Assembly (NCBI RefSeq): GCF_040954645.1
Contig: NC_092807.1
Span: forward strand, 868,001-932,000
DNA: 64,000 nt
Direction of reading: 5' to 3'
DNA from: Diabrotica undecimpunctata
Lineage: Eukaryota > Arthropoda > Insecta > Coleoptera > Chrysomelidae
Shown here: in pieces, positions 11,466-54,956 of the stretch
Numbering within the stretch: position 1 is the first letter of the stretch
Layout of the letters: every line of letters starts with the position of its first letter
Program-made: the position numbers and the translations under genes
The notes under the pieces: model-generated
Told to the model about the DNA's origin: nothing
Databases searched by the model: none
Seen by the model: the letters and a program-made list of their open reading frames with translations, nothing else

Positions 11466-12002
11466 TTTGTTTGTAAAATAAATATAAGGTTTTTATTTCA
11501 TACTTTTACTTAACCTAGAAATTCTATTTAAAGAAGGAAGTGGCTACCACATCAGAATACGACTCCGGAATTTTGTTATACATTGTCGTAACATTTTCCT
11601 TGTCACGGCAGTTTTTTTGTATGTCCATTCTAACTGGGACAAAACAAAGACTCAATAATTTCATCAGTTTATCTATTGTTTGTCATCTCAGTGTTATACT
11701 TTTCCGTGTGTTTAGATGTTGTAAATGAACTTCGTTGATAAGGCCAATGCAAGGAAACTTTGTCAACATTTTGTAACTTTTCATTGATTTTTTTATCCAT
11801 AGGAATATTCTAAAATCTTTTAAATTTAATATTGTGTTGTGATTTGTGTGGATCATTAGACACATCAAATCAAAAATTATTTCCTGCGCCATCTACACGT
11901 AATTTTTATAATTGACCATCCATTTTTGCCCAATTGGAAATAAATAATTCAACATAGACATATTTTATTATTTGTGTTACATATAAGTTTCACAGAAACA
12001 AA
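11466..12002. other. Spacer between C2orf42 (5') and CutC (3')
   Basis: About 540 bp of AT-rich sequence. It must hold the C2orf42 promoter and the CutC transcript end (minus strand). I see no clear TATA box or other motif, and no gene. Confidence 0.4.
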
Positions 12003-12008
12003 TTTATT
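12003..12008 (-). terminator. Poly(A) signal of CutC
   Basis: AATAAA on the minus strand about 80 nt after the CutC stop codon, at a normal distance for 3' end formation. Confidence 0.7.
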
Positions 12009-12086
12009 ATACACATTGAAGTATTTGTAATACATTTATGTTAAAATAGTACTTTTACGAAAATAAATGATTTTACATTAGATAAC

Positions 12087-12842
12087 TTAAAAATCTTTTA
12101 ACATATTTACTATTTCTGTCACAGCGTTTTCGTTAGTTACCATAATCGGAGCATCCCTGTTTCCTATAACAGCCTCGCTGTCCTCTTCTGGCCTTTGGGT
12201 TTCAGGTTCTTTTGGAGAACTAAAAGAACCATGGATTTCTGTAGCACCCGTGTTTTCTAAGATGAAATTAACGTTATCTTTGTTGATTCCTCCTCCAGGC
12301 ATGATAATAATTCTACTGCCCACTTGCTCCATAAGTTTTTTAATCAGTTTGACACCCATTTGTGCGGTACGTTGCTTTCCGCTAGTTAAAATTCTTTGGA
12401 AGCCCAAATCGATGATAACTTCGACTTCAATAGTGGGTCTTCGGCAAAAATCAAAAGCTCTGTGGAATGTAAGAGGAAGAGGATGGCAATATTTGATGAT
12501 TTCACGACACAATTTCATATTTACATCCCCATTCTCCATCAGAATACCAAAAACAAACCCGTCAGCGCCGTTTCTGCGTAATATTTTCGCATCTTCTTTC
12601 ATAATTTCGATCTCGTCTGGAGTGTAAATAAAATTTCCTGGTCTGCAACGCAAAAGACAATAAACTGGTACATTTCTGGAATTCAAATTTTGAACTTGAA
12701 TCAGCAAACCAGGGGTAGGAGTTAGTCCTCCATCTGCCAGCGAAGAGCACAACTCGAGTCGATCGGCGCCCCCTTGTAGAGCCGCCAATGCCGACTCCAG
12801 GCTGTCAACACAAACTTCAAGTTTAACCTTTGACATTTTCAT
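12087..12842 (-). CDS. CutC: Copper homeostasis protein CutC
   Basis: A single coding exon gives about 251 residues of the CutC TIM-barrel family. The barrel start KLEVCVDSLESALAALQGGADRLELC, the loop DGGLTPTPG, LLRCRPGNFIYT, LTFHRAFDF and the phosphate-like MPGGGINKDNV are all present in order. CutC is a cytosolic protein proposed to bind copper; its exact reaction is unresolved. A 65-bp intron (12845-12909, GTAAGT...TTGTAG on the minus strand) lies directly before the start codon. The first AUG after it is 12842 (MKMSKVK...); a second in-frame AUG, six bases on at 12836, is equally plausible. The 5' exon lies only tens of bases downstream of the CFAP58 stop. Confidence 0.96.
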   Translation of the reverse strand: MKMSKVKLEVCVDSLESALAALQGGADRLELCSSLADGGLTPTPGLLIQVQNLNSRNVPVYCLLRCRPGNFIYTPDEIEIMKEDAKILRRNGADGFVFGILMENGDVNMKLCREIIKYCHPLPLTFHRAFDFCRRPTIEVEVIIDLGFQRILTSGKQRTAQMGVKLIKKLMEQVGSRIIIMPGGGINKDNVNFILENTGATEIHGSFSSPKEPETQRPEEDSEAVIGNRDAPIMVTNENAVTEIVNMLKDF

Positions 12843-12844
12843 AT

Positions 12845-12909
12845 CTACAAACAAACAAATCGAAATTTAGCTTAATTAAACGATTACTTGAATATTCTTT
12901 TGTACTTAC
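12845..12909 (-). other. CutC: Intron in the CutC 5' leader
   Basis: Minus-strand donor C|GTAAGT at 12910/12909 and acceptor TTTGTAG|AT at 12845/12844. Splicing brings a leader exon (12910 upward) next to the CutC start. Confidence 0.7.
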
Positions 12910-12974
12910 GAAATCTGGGATGTTCAGCGAACGCGATCGGTGTAGAATTTTGTATGAAAATAGTTTACTTTTGT

Positions 12975-45022
<32,048 letters not shown>

Positions 45023-45502
45023 CTCGATAATTTAAAAGTAAAAAATGTGTATATGAATTGGATGTATAAATAAAAAATAATTTTAAACGGTTTTTGACAC
45101 TGTCACTGCCGATGTTTTGATCTGAAGCATCCATGGAGTTGCGTTGCTGCACTTCTGGCCCATTTCCAGGCAACGGAAAAACTTTTAGTGAAAGTTAGGT
45201 GCGTGGTATTGATTAAACAATGGTTTTAATATAAAGTTTCTAACGGAACGTTTTTAATGGTTTTGTGCCTTAATAAAAGTGCCAAAACACTACAATTAGA
45301 AATAGAATAAAACAGTTCTTATTAGTTAATATTCTGTATTTAATGCCTGATAATGATTATTTTTTTTTCTTTTCATCGTATGTTGTGTGGTACAAAATAA
45401 TTTTTTTTTATTATTGTAATTTTATCTAATAATTCGCATGTTTGTCTATAAAATTTTTCTGTTACTTTGCTTGTTTTAAACTTTTTATTTTTCCTATAAC
45501 TG
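45023..45502. promoter_or_regulatory. CFAP58: CFAP58 5' flank with a near X-box
   Basis: This is the presumed promoter region of CFAP58 (minus strand). At 45169-45174 the minus strand has GTTGCC followed by TGGAAAT, one half of an RFX X-box with an imperfect second half. RFX sites commonly sit close upstream of ciliary genes. No TATA box is evident. The site is only a partial match. Confidence 0.35.
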
Positions 45503-47297
45503 TAATCCAGATTCTTCTTCTCCTTTGAGTGCCTCTCCTATCGGAGCTTGTACATCATTAGGGCGGTACTAATTTTATTTACTGCTGTTTTGAATAATTC
45601 GTTAGTGGTACACCCAAACCACTCTCTTAAATTTCTCATCCAGGACATTCTTGTACGGCCTGGATTTTTGGCCTTGGATTTTTCCTTGCATTATATTTTG
45701 TAGGAATGTCTAATTTTGTCCTCTCATCAGGTGGCCAAAGTATTCAAGTTTTCTCTTTTTTATATTCAGTGTAACTTCTGGATCGTTATTTATTCTGCGT
45801 ATTACCTCTTCATTTGTAATTTTATCCACCCAACTTATTTTTAGTATACGGCGGTAGCACCACATCTCAAAGCTTTTAAAATTTTTAACATTCTTCTGTT
45901 TAAGAGTCCATGCCTCAACACCGTAAAGCAAAGTACTGAATACATAGCATTTTAACATTCTAGTTCGTAGCTGAATACTAATATCACGATTACAAAATAA
46001 TTTTTTCATTTTTATAAAGGTAGACCTGGCAATTTCAATACGTCTTTTTATCTAGTGATTTTGGTCACCTGTGTCATTGATGAGGGTTCCCAAGTATTTG
46101 TATTCGTTTACTTTTTCATCCTTATGCCGTAGTTATTACATGTCTTATTCATACTTTCAACTAGATGTTGTAGATCTTTCGCTGTTCTTGCCATTATCAC
46201 AGTATCGTCAGCATATCGAATGGTATTGATAACTTCTCCATTGACTATTATCCCTTCGTTTGCATGTGAGAGAGCTTCTTGGCATATTTCTTCGCTGTAG
46301 ATATTAAACAAGAGCGGTGACAATTTACAACCCTGTCGTACTCCTCTACGTATTTCTATTTCGTCCGATGTTTGGTCTTCTATTTTTATATTAGCTCGCT
46401 GATTTCAGTACAGATTTAATATTATTTGTATGTCTCTGGTGTCGATGTTCTTACCCTCCAGGATTTCTTTGAGTATATTGTGGCGTACTTTGTCAAAGGC
46501 CTTTTCAAAGTATATAAAGCAGGCGTGTATCTCTTGGTTAACATCTAGGCATCTCTATGTTACGACGTTTAAGGCAAAGAGAGTTTCTCTTGTTCCTAAT
46601 CCTTTCCTGAATCCCATCTGTGTATCGTTAATATCGATATCTAACTTTTGATAGATTCGGTTGTGGATGGCTCTAAGAAATATTTTAAGCAGATGACTCA
46701 TCAAGGAGACTGTTCGATGATCAGAACATTGCGTTGCCTTAGTTTTCTTCGGTATGGTGACAAACGTAGACAGCAACCATTCTTGAGGTATTATACCAGT
46801 ACTGTATATTGTATTGAATAGATGTAATATTATGGTTACGGATTTATCATTCAAAAGCTTCAACAGTTCTGTAGAAATTTCATCAGGTCCATTTGCTTTT
46901 CCATTTTTAGCGTTTCTTATTGCGTATTCTACTTCTTCTTTCAATATGTCTGGCCCAGTTGCATTGATTATCTGAGTTAAGTTGTTTCTGTCGTCTTCAA
47001 ATAATTCATTCAGGTATTCTGTCCATCTTTTTATTTTATTCTCTAGATCTACAATAAGATTTCCATCTTTGTCTTTAAGTTTACCTAATTGGCATTTCTT
47101 TATGCTTCCTGTTATCTCTTTCACTTTTTTGTGCATATTGAACGCATCGTACTTTTTCTCATAGGTTTCCATTTCTTCACACTGTTCTTTAATCTACGCC
47201 TCTTTGGCTTCTTTTATTCTCTTTTTATGTGTTTTTTTATTTCTTTGTATTTGTGTAGGCAATTCTTCATATTTGTTCCATCCGTTATAATCCAGAT
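45503..47297 (-). mobile_element. 5'-truncated LINE, 10-bp target duplication
   Basis: TAATCCAGAT lies at 45503-45512 and 47288-47297. The minus-strand insert contains ORF2 from MHKKVKEITGSIKKCQLGKLKDKDG and NGKANGPDEISTELLK, through GFRKGLGTRET, motif A ACFIYFEKAFDKV (Asp replaced by Tyr) and GVRQGCKLSPLLFNIY to IRYADDTVIMA and NEYKYLGTLIND. It ends MLKCYVFSTLLYGVEAWTLK...GHLMRGQ and a GAA tail. A few stops and shifts break it. It lies about 480 bp upstream of the CFAP58 start. Confidence 0.9.
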
Positions 47298-49231
47298 AAC
47301 AGATAATAAATCCGTAATTTGGTTGTGTAGGCAGTCGAGATTCAGTCGCTCTGTCACAATCCCTTACTTTTTATTCGTTTTTATGTACTTTTCAATTTAA
47401 AACATGTCTTGTTTTTAAAAGCCACCTCCAAGAATCGTCAGTGATAACTAGACTCGTAACAAGTTATTCTGTTCTTCCAAAACAATAAAACAAACATTTT
47501 TACATTTACGTCGACAGCTTATATCTAACAACTTACGTGATAGGTACAACGTGCTTTAATTAAAATAGATGATTATCAGTTTTGTAATATTCGTTTGTAA
47601 CAATGTACTTTTTTACCCATCTTATGTTCTTTGTTAGGTTTCCTTAAACATTAAACTTTTCTTTCCATAAGAACAAGAATGTAATGGTGGTTGCCTATAC
47701 TGTAGTTTGATAAACTTACATAACAAAGTTTCAAGGTAAAATAATTTCATCGATAACTGGTGTATTAATTCCACAGTTGTATTTTACTGTGCACCACTTC
47801 AGATTTTTGATTTATTAAATAATTCAGCTTGGAAAATAATGTCCACCTTAATTACTTTTTGTTTATTTTTAGTGTAACACAACTGATTGGAAGTTAATGC
47901 AGCATGGAAAAGTAGATGAATTACTCAGAGGGAAATAGAAAATGTTCCAGCGAATCTTAACTTCAAAAACACTCATCGAAGAAAAGTGTATGCCCCAACA
48001 AGCGATTCTTTAGAAATTTATTAGTGAAATACTGTACCGAGATGTTAAAAATATGATGAAATGTTTATTTACTTGTAAAAGTCTATATTTTATGTTATTT
48101 TACTTATAAACCAAAATCATCTGTTCGAGATATAGTATCCATATTAATATGTTCAACTTTAGAGATGTACCATGTGTCGGATTGTAAATTAAAACTCTCA
48201 GTTTCTTAGCTTTATTTTATACTCAGTATTCATGCATGTGTTATGGCGAGCACGCCACTGTGTATGTGTTTTATCTCAATATTCAGACTACTTAGAAGAT
48301 GATAAACACCCACGCTGAGAATCTCGAGGTGTTTACGATATGATCAAAAACTATGAGAGGTTTTTAGGATATAGTTTGTATTTCTTAAGATAGTATAGTT
48401 TTATACCCTAAACATCTAAATAAATTTGTGCATATCATTCAGAGTTTCATTACTTAATTCTCCAACGAACACATATCATTTTATACAGAATATAAGTCAT
48501 ATTACTTACGACATTGCACATTTCTACCAAGTACTTCAGCACTATAACTTCTTCTTAATCATTCTGATCACTCAAAGACACAGAATATTCACAAAATGGA
48601 TTAAGAGAGGTATTACACTTTACATCATGTAGGGATCTCATTTTTGTAGAAGTTGTATATTTTTTCTTATTGGACACTCTTAGATATTGGATCTTATAGA
48701 ATGGATACTTTATCTATTATCAATTGGAATGATTTTAAGCCTTAGTCTCCCATAAAATTCGGATGTTATCTGAACATTTACTTACCAATGGTACTTTGAG
48801 TACACCCTTGTTGATTGGTCATTTATTTAGCCTGTATTTGAATTTTCTGCACTAATTATTGTTTAAACTTTCAAATTCGGCCTATTTGGAGTATAAGGGC
48901 ACCATATTTTGTTAGTACTTACAAGCCCCTTTGGAAACACTTTTGGAAGCCTCTGTTGGTTAATTTAGGTTGGTGTTTACTACAAAAGACACTTTGGGAA
49001 TCTTAAACTTTATTATTCTAAAATCCTAAACTATTTACTTTTTCTTTTTTTAGTAATTTTTTAAATATCTTATTGCTTTTGATTGCGTATGTTTCATTTG
49101 TAAATGTAAATTTCAACACTGCCAAACCCATTTGAGGCTATCTTCACTGGGACCAAATGTGAAAATAAAATAGAGAAAACAAAGACACTCAGATATTTAT
49201 ATAAAATCATTTTACCAAATTCATAAAATTT
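47298..49231. other. Intergenic; no gene
   Basis: About 1.9 kb of AT-rich sequence between two LINEs. I see no conserved reading frame and no repeats with clear ends. Confidence 0.4.
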
Positions 49232-50620
49232 ACTACTACTACTATCGGTTTACAGCGTTCTCCGACGCCTTCAGACTCCTAACCGCCATTCTTCTCTATT
49301 TAAACATATGCCTGGAGGGATTTCTCTTTTTCAATTCCCTCTCTCCAGCTTCTTCTTCTTCCTTGTGGTGTCCACGTCAAAATCTGTTTCGGAATCCTGT
49401 CATTCTCTGTACATGGCCGTACCATATTAACTGTTTTGTTTTTATATCATCAACTATTGTATGCTTGACTCCCATCATTTCTCGTATTCTCTCATTTGGT
49501 ATCCGATCTTTTCTTGATTTGCCTGTTGCTCTTCTCCAGAAGTCCATTTCTGTTGCTAATAACAGTTTCTCTGTTTCATTGGCCAAACTTCACTGCCATA
49601 TGTGATTACACTTTTAAGTATGGTGTTGTATATGAGTAGTTTGTTCGCTTTATATATTGTTTGGTCCCACAGAATGCTGTTCATCATGGATATGGCTTTT
49701 CTACCCTGTATATTTCTGTCTTTTATAGCAGCATCGAGTGTTCCATCTTGAGTTATCTTTATACCCAGGTACTTGTTTTCATCACAGTGTCTAATTTCTA
49801 CCCCATTGTCTAATATAATGAACTGCTTTGTCCCTCCAATACACATGGTTTCAGTTGTTTTCGAGACCCCATTTGTTATATTCTTCTATTAGCTTCCGAG
49901 TCATGTAAGTCGTTATGATCATGAGCAATCAGTATTTGGTCATCAGCGAAATATAAAGTGTACAGTGTAGTCTTGTTATTGAGAGGGGTTCCCATGCCAT
50001 TACATTTTCTTTTCCACAGCTTGAGTGCTTGTTGCAGATAAATTTTGAGAAGGGTAGGCGAAATAAAGCAACCCTGCTTTAGTCCTTTCGTGACTTTAAA
50101 TCCCTCAGATATCCTTGATCCAGTTTTAATTTTTGCAGTCGTTCCATTATACAAACTTTGGACTTGACCATAGTTTACTGAGGGGTACACTGCCATATGT
50201 TTTTTGTAAGTCTACGTACACCAGGTGAACTTCTTTATTAACGGCTGTTTTTTTCTCAATAACTTGCCTAATAGAGTACAAGTGGTCTGATCGCCCAGCT
50301 CTAAAACGCTTCGTAATCTCTAGTCATTTTGTATTTTGTTCTTAATAAGTTTCCCATACATCCTACTTATTGTGCTGTTTACCGCAATTCCTCTGTAATT
50401 TTCACACTGATCCTTGCTGCCCTTTTTGTGGATAGTTGACATGATAGATAACTTCCATTCTTTTTTGGTAATTCGGCCCCATTCAAGCAGTCCTTAAAAG
50501 AGTTTTCTCAACTGTTCCTGGAGTTTGTATGTGCCGGCTTTCACTAATTCTGCAGGGATGTCACCAGGACCAGAATTTGGTTATTTCTTACATCTCTGAT
50601 TTACTTATTTGTAATGGTGA
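49232..50620 (-). pseudogene. LINE ORF2 remnant
   Basis: Minus strand, from about 50600: SGPGDIPAELVKAGTY, then HKKGSKDQCENYRGIAVN, then VHLVYVDLQKTYGSVP (second conserved Asp of motif A lost to Gly), GLKQGCFISPTLLKIYLQQAL, YFADDQILIAHD, KYLGIKITQDG, TILKSVITYGSEVWPMKQ. A frameshift near 49570 leads to ATGKSRKDRIPNERIREMM...IWYGHVQRM and the C-terminus SWREGIEKEIPPGICLNREEWRLGV. A TAG-repeat tail ends near 49232. Multiple frameshifts; inactive. Confidence 0.82.
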
Positions 50621-51725
50621 TGAATTTATAGGTATACCTACGAATTCATAAAATTTAACTTTACTCAAATGTAGGCAACCACTATTTTACCCATCTGTAT
50701 TTGTGACTGCCTATAAACTAGAACGGGCGTGATCACTTTATCGATTCGTGTACCTTCTACTGCTACAGTCGTTTATCGATTAAACAAACTCAAAACTACT
50801 GACTATAATAACTATTTTTAGAATAAAACGCACCATGAAAAATATTCTTTAATAGAGATATGAATCCCATAAACCATATAAATAAATGTACAAGTTATCA
50901 CAAAATATTTCAGTACAATAATGAAAATTATTGAGTCGTTACGTTTCCTTGTGGTTCTAATTCATTTTTTTTTAAATCTAACGTTGAAATCATAACAACT
51001 TCGCCTGAATGAGAAATATACAGCTATATGTAAGAAATAACAACGATCAGAAGTGATAGAGAAGTGTATAATAGTCAAAAAAGTCGTTAGAATATTATAG
51101 TGAGGTCTTTTAGTTGTTATATTAGAATATTGTGTAAAATTCACTGACGTTTCTGTTTTAAAATAAGCGTAGAGGTTATGTTAATAAGTTTTATTATTCT
51201 TACTGTATGTTACGGGAATAAATATGAAAAAAAAAAAACATATTCTAATTTACAATAGAGTGCTATCACAACTTAAAAAGTACTACAAAAGTGCAAAATA
51301 TTACTTAAATCCATTTAAAATTAGTGGACAATGAAATTTGGCGCTCCAGCGCATAACCATGCTTTTTTTTTAACTACAAAATAGCTTAATTTATTAATGG
51401 TTTGAGATAAACGTCGTGGGCACAAACTTAATGCTTTCTTCGCAACGAAAAGACCTCCAGTAGGAATAGTGATATTTAACAATTTGACAAATAATCAATT
51501 TTAACTTCTACCTTGTTTTATTTGAATGTCTTTTTGTTAGACCAACAAAATTCTACTAGAAACAAATTGTACAACAGAAGAAATAATGTAAATCTTTTTC
51601 AATTCGTCTATTTTATGTAACCCTCAAACATTTGTTAAGAAGTGTTGCTACGTTTTTATGAAAAAATAATACAGATGGCAGCACTAAAAATGCATACCAA
51701 CTTAAGTCAAAGACTTTATATCGTT
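50621..51725. other. Intergenic; no gene
   Basis: AT-rich, no coding or element ends recognised. Confidence 0.4.
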
Positions 51726-54700
51726 AGTGTAATTCGCGTAGTGCGTAACTCTATTTTTTTTTCAAATATGACTTGTGCCATCTGGTACAACGATACCATA
51801 TCTTTAGCCTGAAAAATACCCATCTCCGCAGCATTTACCGTTTCGCAATAAAAGCCGTCACAGAAAATTACCTAACTCCATGCATCAAATTGTTGACAAG
51901 CGGAATTAAAATACGACTACACATTTTATTTTTGTTACAGAAATGGCTAAAAGAGCAGACATGATTATAAACCTTCTAGGAGGACCGTCAAAGTTAGACG
52001 GCACTGAAAAAAAGGACCCTTTTCAAGTTATAGAGCCTGATTTAGACAACTTTACTCTTGCTCTTCCTTCATCCATGAAACACAATACCATCGACAATGT
52101 TATTGCCGTGCAAACAAACAGTTTGTAGGCAACTATCAGTCCAATTATTGATGATCTCAAGAAATATGCTAGAGAAACCGAAGAAATGTTTATCAATCAT
52201 GTTTGTGAGGAAGAACCGTACATCATAATGAATTTGGGTGATTTTAATATTACAGACACGGTCACTAATGGCACATAAAGATCAGAAGAAGGCATCTCGT
52301 GCATGCAAAAAACGAACTGCCAAAACAATGAAACGTCCAAAAACTCGGACTTCATAATCATGAGAGCAGAGATGGAAGAAGAGATAGGTAGTGGCTTTGA
52401 AGAATTTATAAGTAATGAAGGATGCAAAGAAAACGATCCGAACAACAGTACACTGAATCCAAAAGAATCAAAGGAGCAAACACGAGAAGTACAAGAATAG
52501 AGTAAATGGGCTTAAGTATCAGGGAAGAAAAAGAGAAAATGATTCATGGAATTACAATATAGAAAAGGCGGCAGAAACTATGAAACCTTGTTGCAATTGC
52601 AAGTTAAGTAGGGACGACAAGACAAAATTGAAATATGGTTCTATTTCTGACAAGGCCAGACACGAAATATTCGACAATTTTAGGAGAAAAACTTGGGGTG
52701 AGAAAAAAACTTTTGTGAATAGAGAATGGGAAATATCTAGAAGGCAAACATCAACCGAGTTTTATTTAAACGCTGAACATAATCGAATACGAGTATGCAG
52801 AAAGATGTTTTGACGTGACAACGTCTTAAATTAGGTTGTGGCTCGGAGTCATTCATGAAAAAGTGTAACGCCCGCTCACGTCTGTTACGATGAGTCACCG
52901 AACGAGAGAGGGGCCCGCCGGACCGGCGAATGCCTTGCGTCTCTCTCCCACTCAAACATGATCGGTCCGCTGCGCGCGCAGCACTAGAGAATTAGGCGCG
53001 TTGAATCGGTGCGTGCTTGTGTCTCTGTCTTTCTCGAGCGTTCTTGGCGTTCAAGACACATTACAGCAGAAACACTTCCTTTCATTTCATATTTCTCCTA
53101 TCATCGTCCTATCCTCAACAAAATCACTCAAATAGAAATTAGTTAAGTTTAAGTTTACATGTACAATCTTTTAGTAAACAAAATATATTTCTATAGTTAA
53201 AATTTGTGCAATTCTTATTTTCATTCAATTCCTTGTTCCTATTGTGCAATTTAATAATATTTATATCAATAAATATTCTACCGAGAAAAAGACGTTGTCA
53301 CGTAAAATCTTCGCCCGTAAAACCGACTTTACAGGCAACCGATTTTTTAAATACATTCTGTATTTAAGAAATTGCCATAAAGAAGTGGACCAGAGAAACA
53401 GTTACAGATAATAAGCAAGTTGAAAAGCAGCCGAAAAGCGGAGAAGGAATAAAAAACAACAAACTTTTTCGACAAATTTCCCAAACTTGATTCCCATTAC
53501 TGCAGGGCAAATAGTTCAAAGGTATACTTGGAAACAGTATGGCAATCAAAAGCACAATTATATAGATCTTACTGCAAAGATTTTTGGAGAAAATAATATA
53601 AAACCCATGTCAAGAGCCACCTTTTCCATAATTTTCGATCAGCAAAATTGATCTTTATACCAGCCTAAAAGGGATAAGTGCGATATTTGAGTTACTTTTG
53701 AAACAAAGAATATTGTTATGACGAAGCACGTCAAGAAAAGGTTACTGACAAAGAATCAGATAATGAAGTTTTTAGATTGATCTGCAATATGTGCTACTTT
53801 GTCCAAAGTCCAATGTGACCTCCCTCTATTACAAAACAAAACTTATCGTACATAATTTCACAATTTACGATCTAAAACGCCAGCAAGGTAAATGGTTTTT
53901 GTGGAATGAAAAAGAGAGTCGGGTAACAGCCAATGAGTTTGCAACCATAATTCAATTCCTCAATTTCCTCAAAAAAAAAAGTAGAGTCCAATCCTCGTGA
54001 TAAAAAAACTAATTATATTTTGTATAGCGATGGTTGCTTTGCTCAAAATAGAAATTCTATTTTAGCAAAACGCCCTGTTTAACTTAGCAATAGAAAAAGA
54101 TTTAACTATAATACAAAAGTATCTCCAGAAAGGTCATACTCAGATGGAGGCAGATAGCATGCATTCTACGATAGAAAGATTGATTCTAAAATCCACACTT
54201 ATAGTACCTGTTTGTTGACTATGCAATAATACACAAAAAAGCATGTATGAAAAATCACTACAGAGTAGAGTACTTATCACATGATTTTTTTAAAAACATG
54301 GAATGTAATATAAATTTTATCTTATCAGTACGACCTGGGAAAAAAGTCGGAGATCCCCAGGTAGTCGTCCTAAATAAAGGCAATTAAAAATACAAACAAA
54401 AATATATTTTACAAACTTACGACATTCTGAATTGGAATGGAAAACTTTTCCTGTCAGATTACCTGCAAATCCAAAATTTTTAGATTTTGACTCTTTAACT
54501 GTATTATACAAATGTAGAATTCCAATTAAGAAAGAAAAATATCAGTATTTGCAACAAGTGAAGAAAAGTTTACAGGACTACCATTTATTTTGTGATCAAT
54601 TACCTCATAATTAGCCTTTTAAGCAATATTTTTTCTGTTACAATTACTGATGTGTAATCCTCATGTTACTGGTTTATTTGCAATAAAAAATAAATAAACT

Positions 54701-54956
54701 TTTTCAGAAAAATGCGTATTTCCATGTTGCTTTCAAAATTTTAGTTCGCAAAAAGTATATCTCCAATTTCATTTAGAACAAAAACAATACTTCATCTAAA
54801 AACCAAAAATAGAACATTCAAATTTTATCTGAGTTGACTAGTAGTCGTAAAAACTAATTTCTTGCCAATCGGTAACAAGTTTAATCATTTAAATTAGTTT
54901 TTCCGCTCTCCTGTAAAATTTTATAAAATGGAGTTACGCACTATGCGAATTACACT
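51726..54956 (+). mobile_element. DNA transposon with about 30-bp inverted ends; superfamily not assigned
   Basis: Left end AGTGTAATTCGCGTAGTGCG (51726 on) matches the complement of the right end (CGCACTATGCGAATTACACT, 54937-54956), with AACTC and A-rich continuation in both. The + strand holds a broken protein gene: MAKRADMIINLLGGPSKLDG (51943), MKPCCNCKLSRDDKTKLKYG...RRQTSTEFYLNAEHNRIRVCRKMF (52580-52813), an inserted element, then NVTSLYYKTKLIVHNFTIYDLK (53810-53870), KGHTQMEADSMHSTIER (about 54133-54180) and KWKTFPVRLPANPKFLDFDSLTVLYK...YLQQVKKSL (to 54612). The protein family recurs at 22300-23815. I recognise it as a common invertebrate repeat protein but not its superfamily. Confidence 0.78.
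52811..53305. mobile_element. Insertion with ACGTGACAACGTC inverted ends
   Basis: GACGTGACAACGTCTT (52811-52826) and AAAGACGTTGTCACGT (about 53289-53304) are inverted and bracket about 490 bp that splits the transposon protein after RVCRKMF. The host frame resumes downstream (about 53345, FLNTFCI). The insert is GC-richer on the left (52860-53050) and has AATAAA near 53268, so it may be a MITE or a solo LTR. No convincing target duplication was found. Confidence 0.6.

Noticed and set aside
47298..49231. Short frames suggesting a small gene
   Set aside because: No family resemblance, no splice-supported extension, and composition is that of AT-rich spacer.
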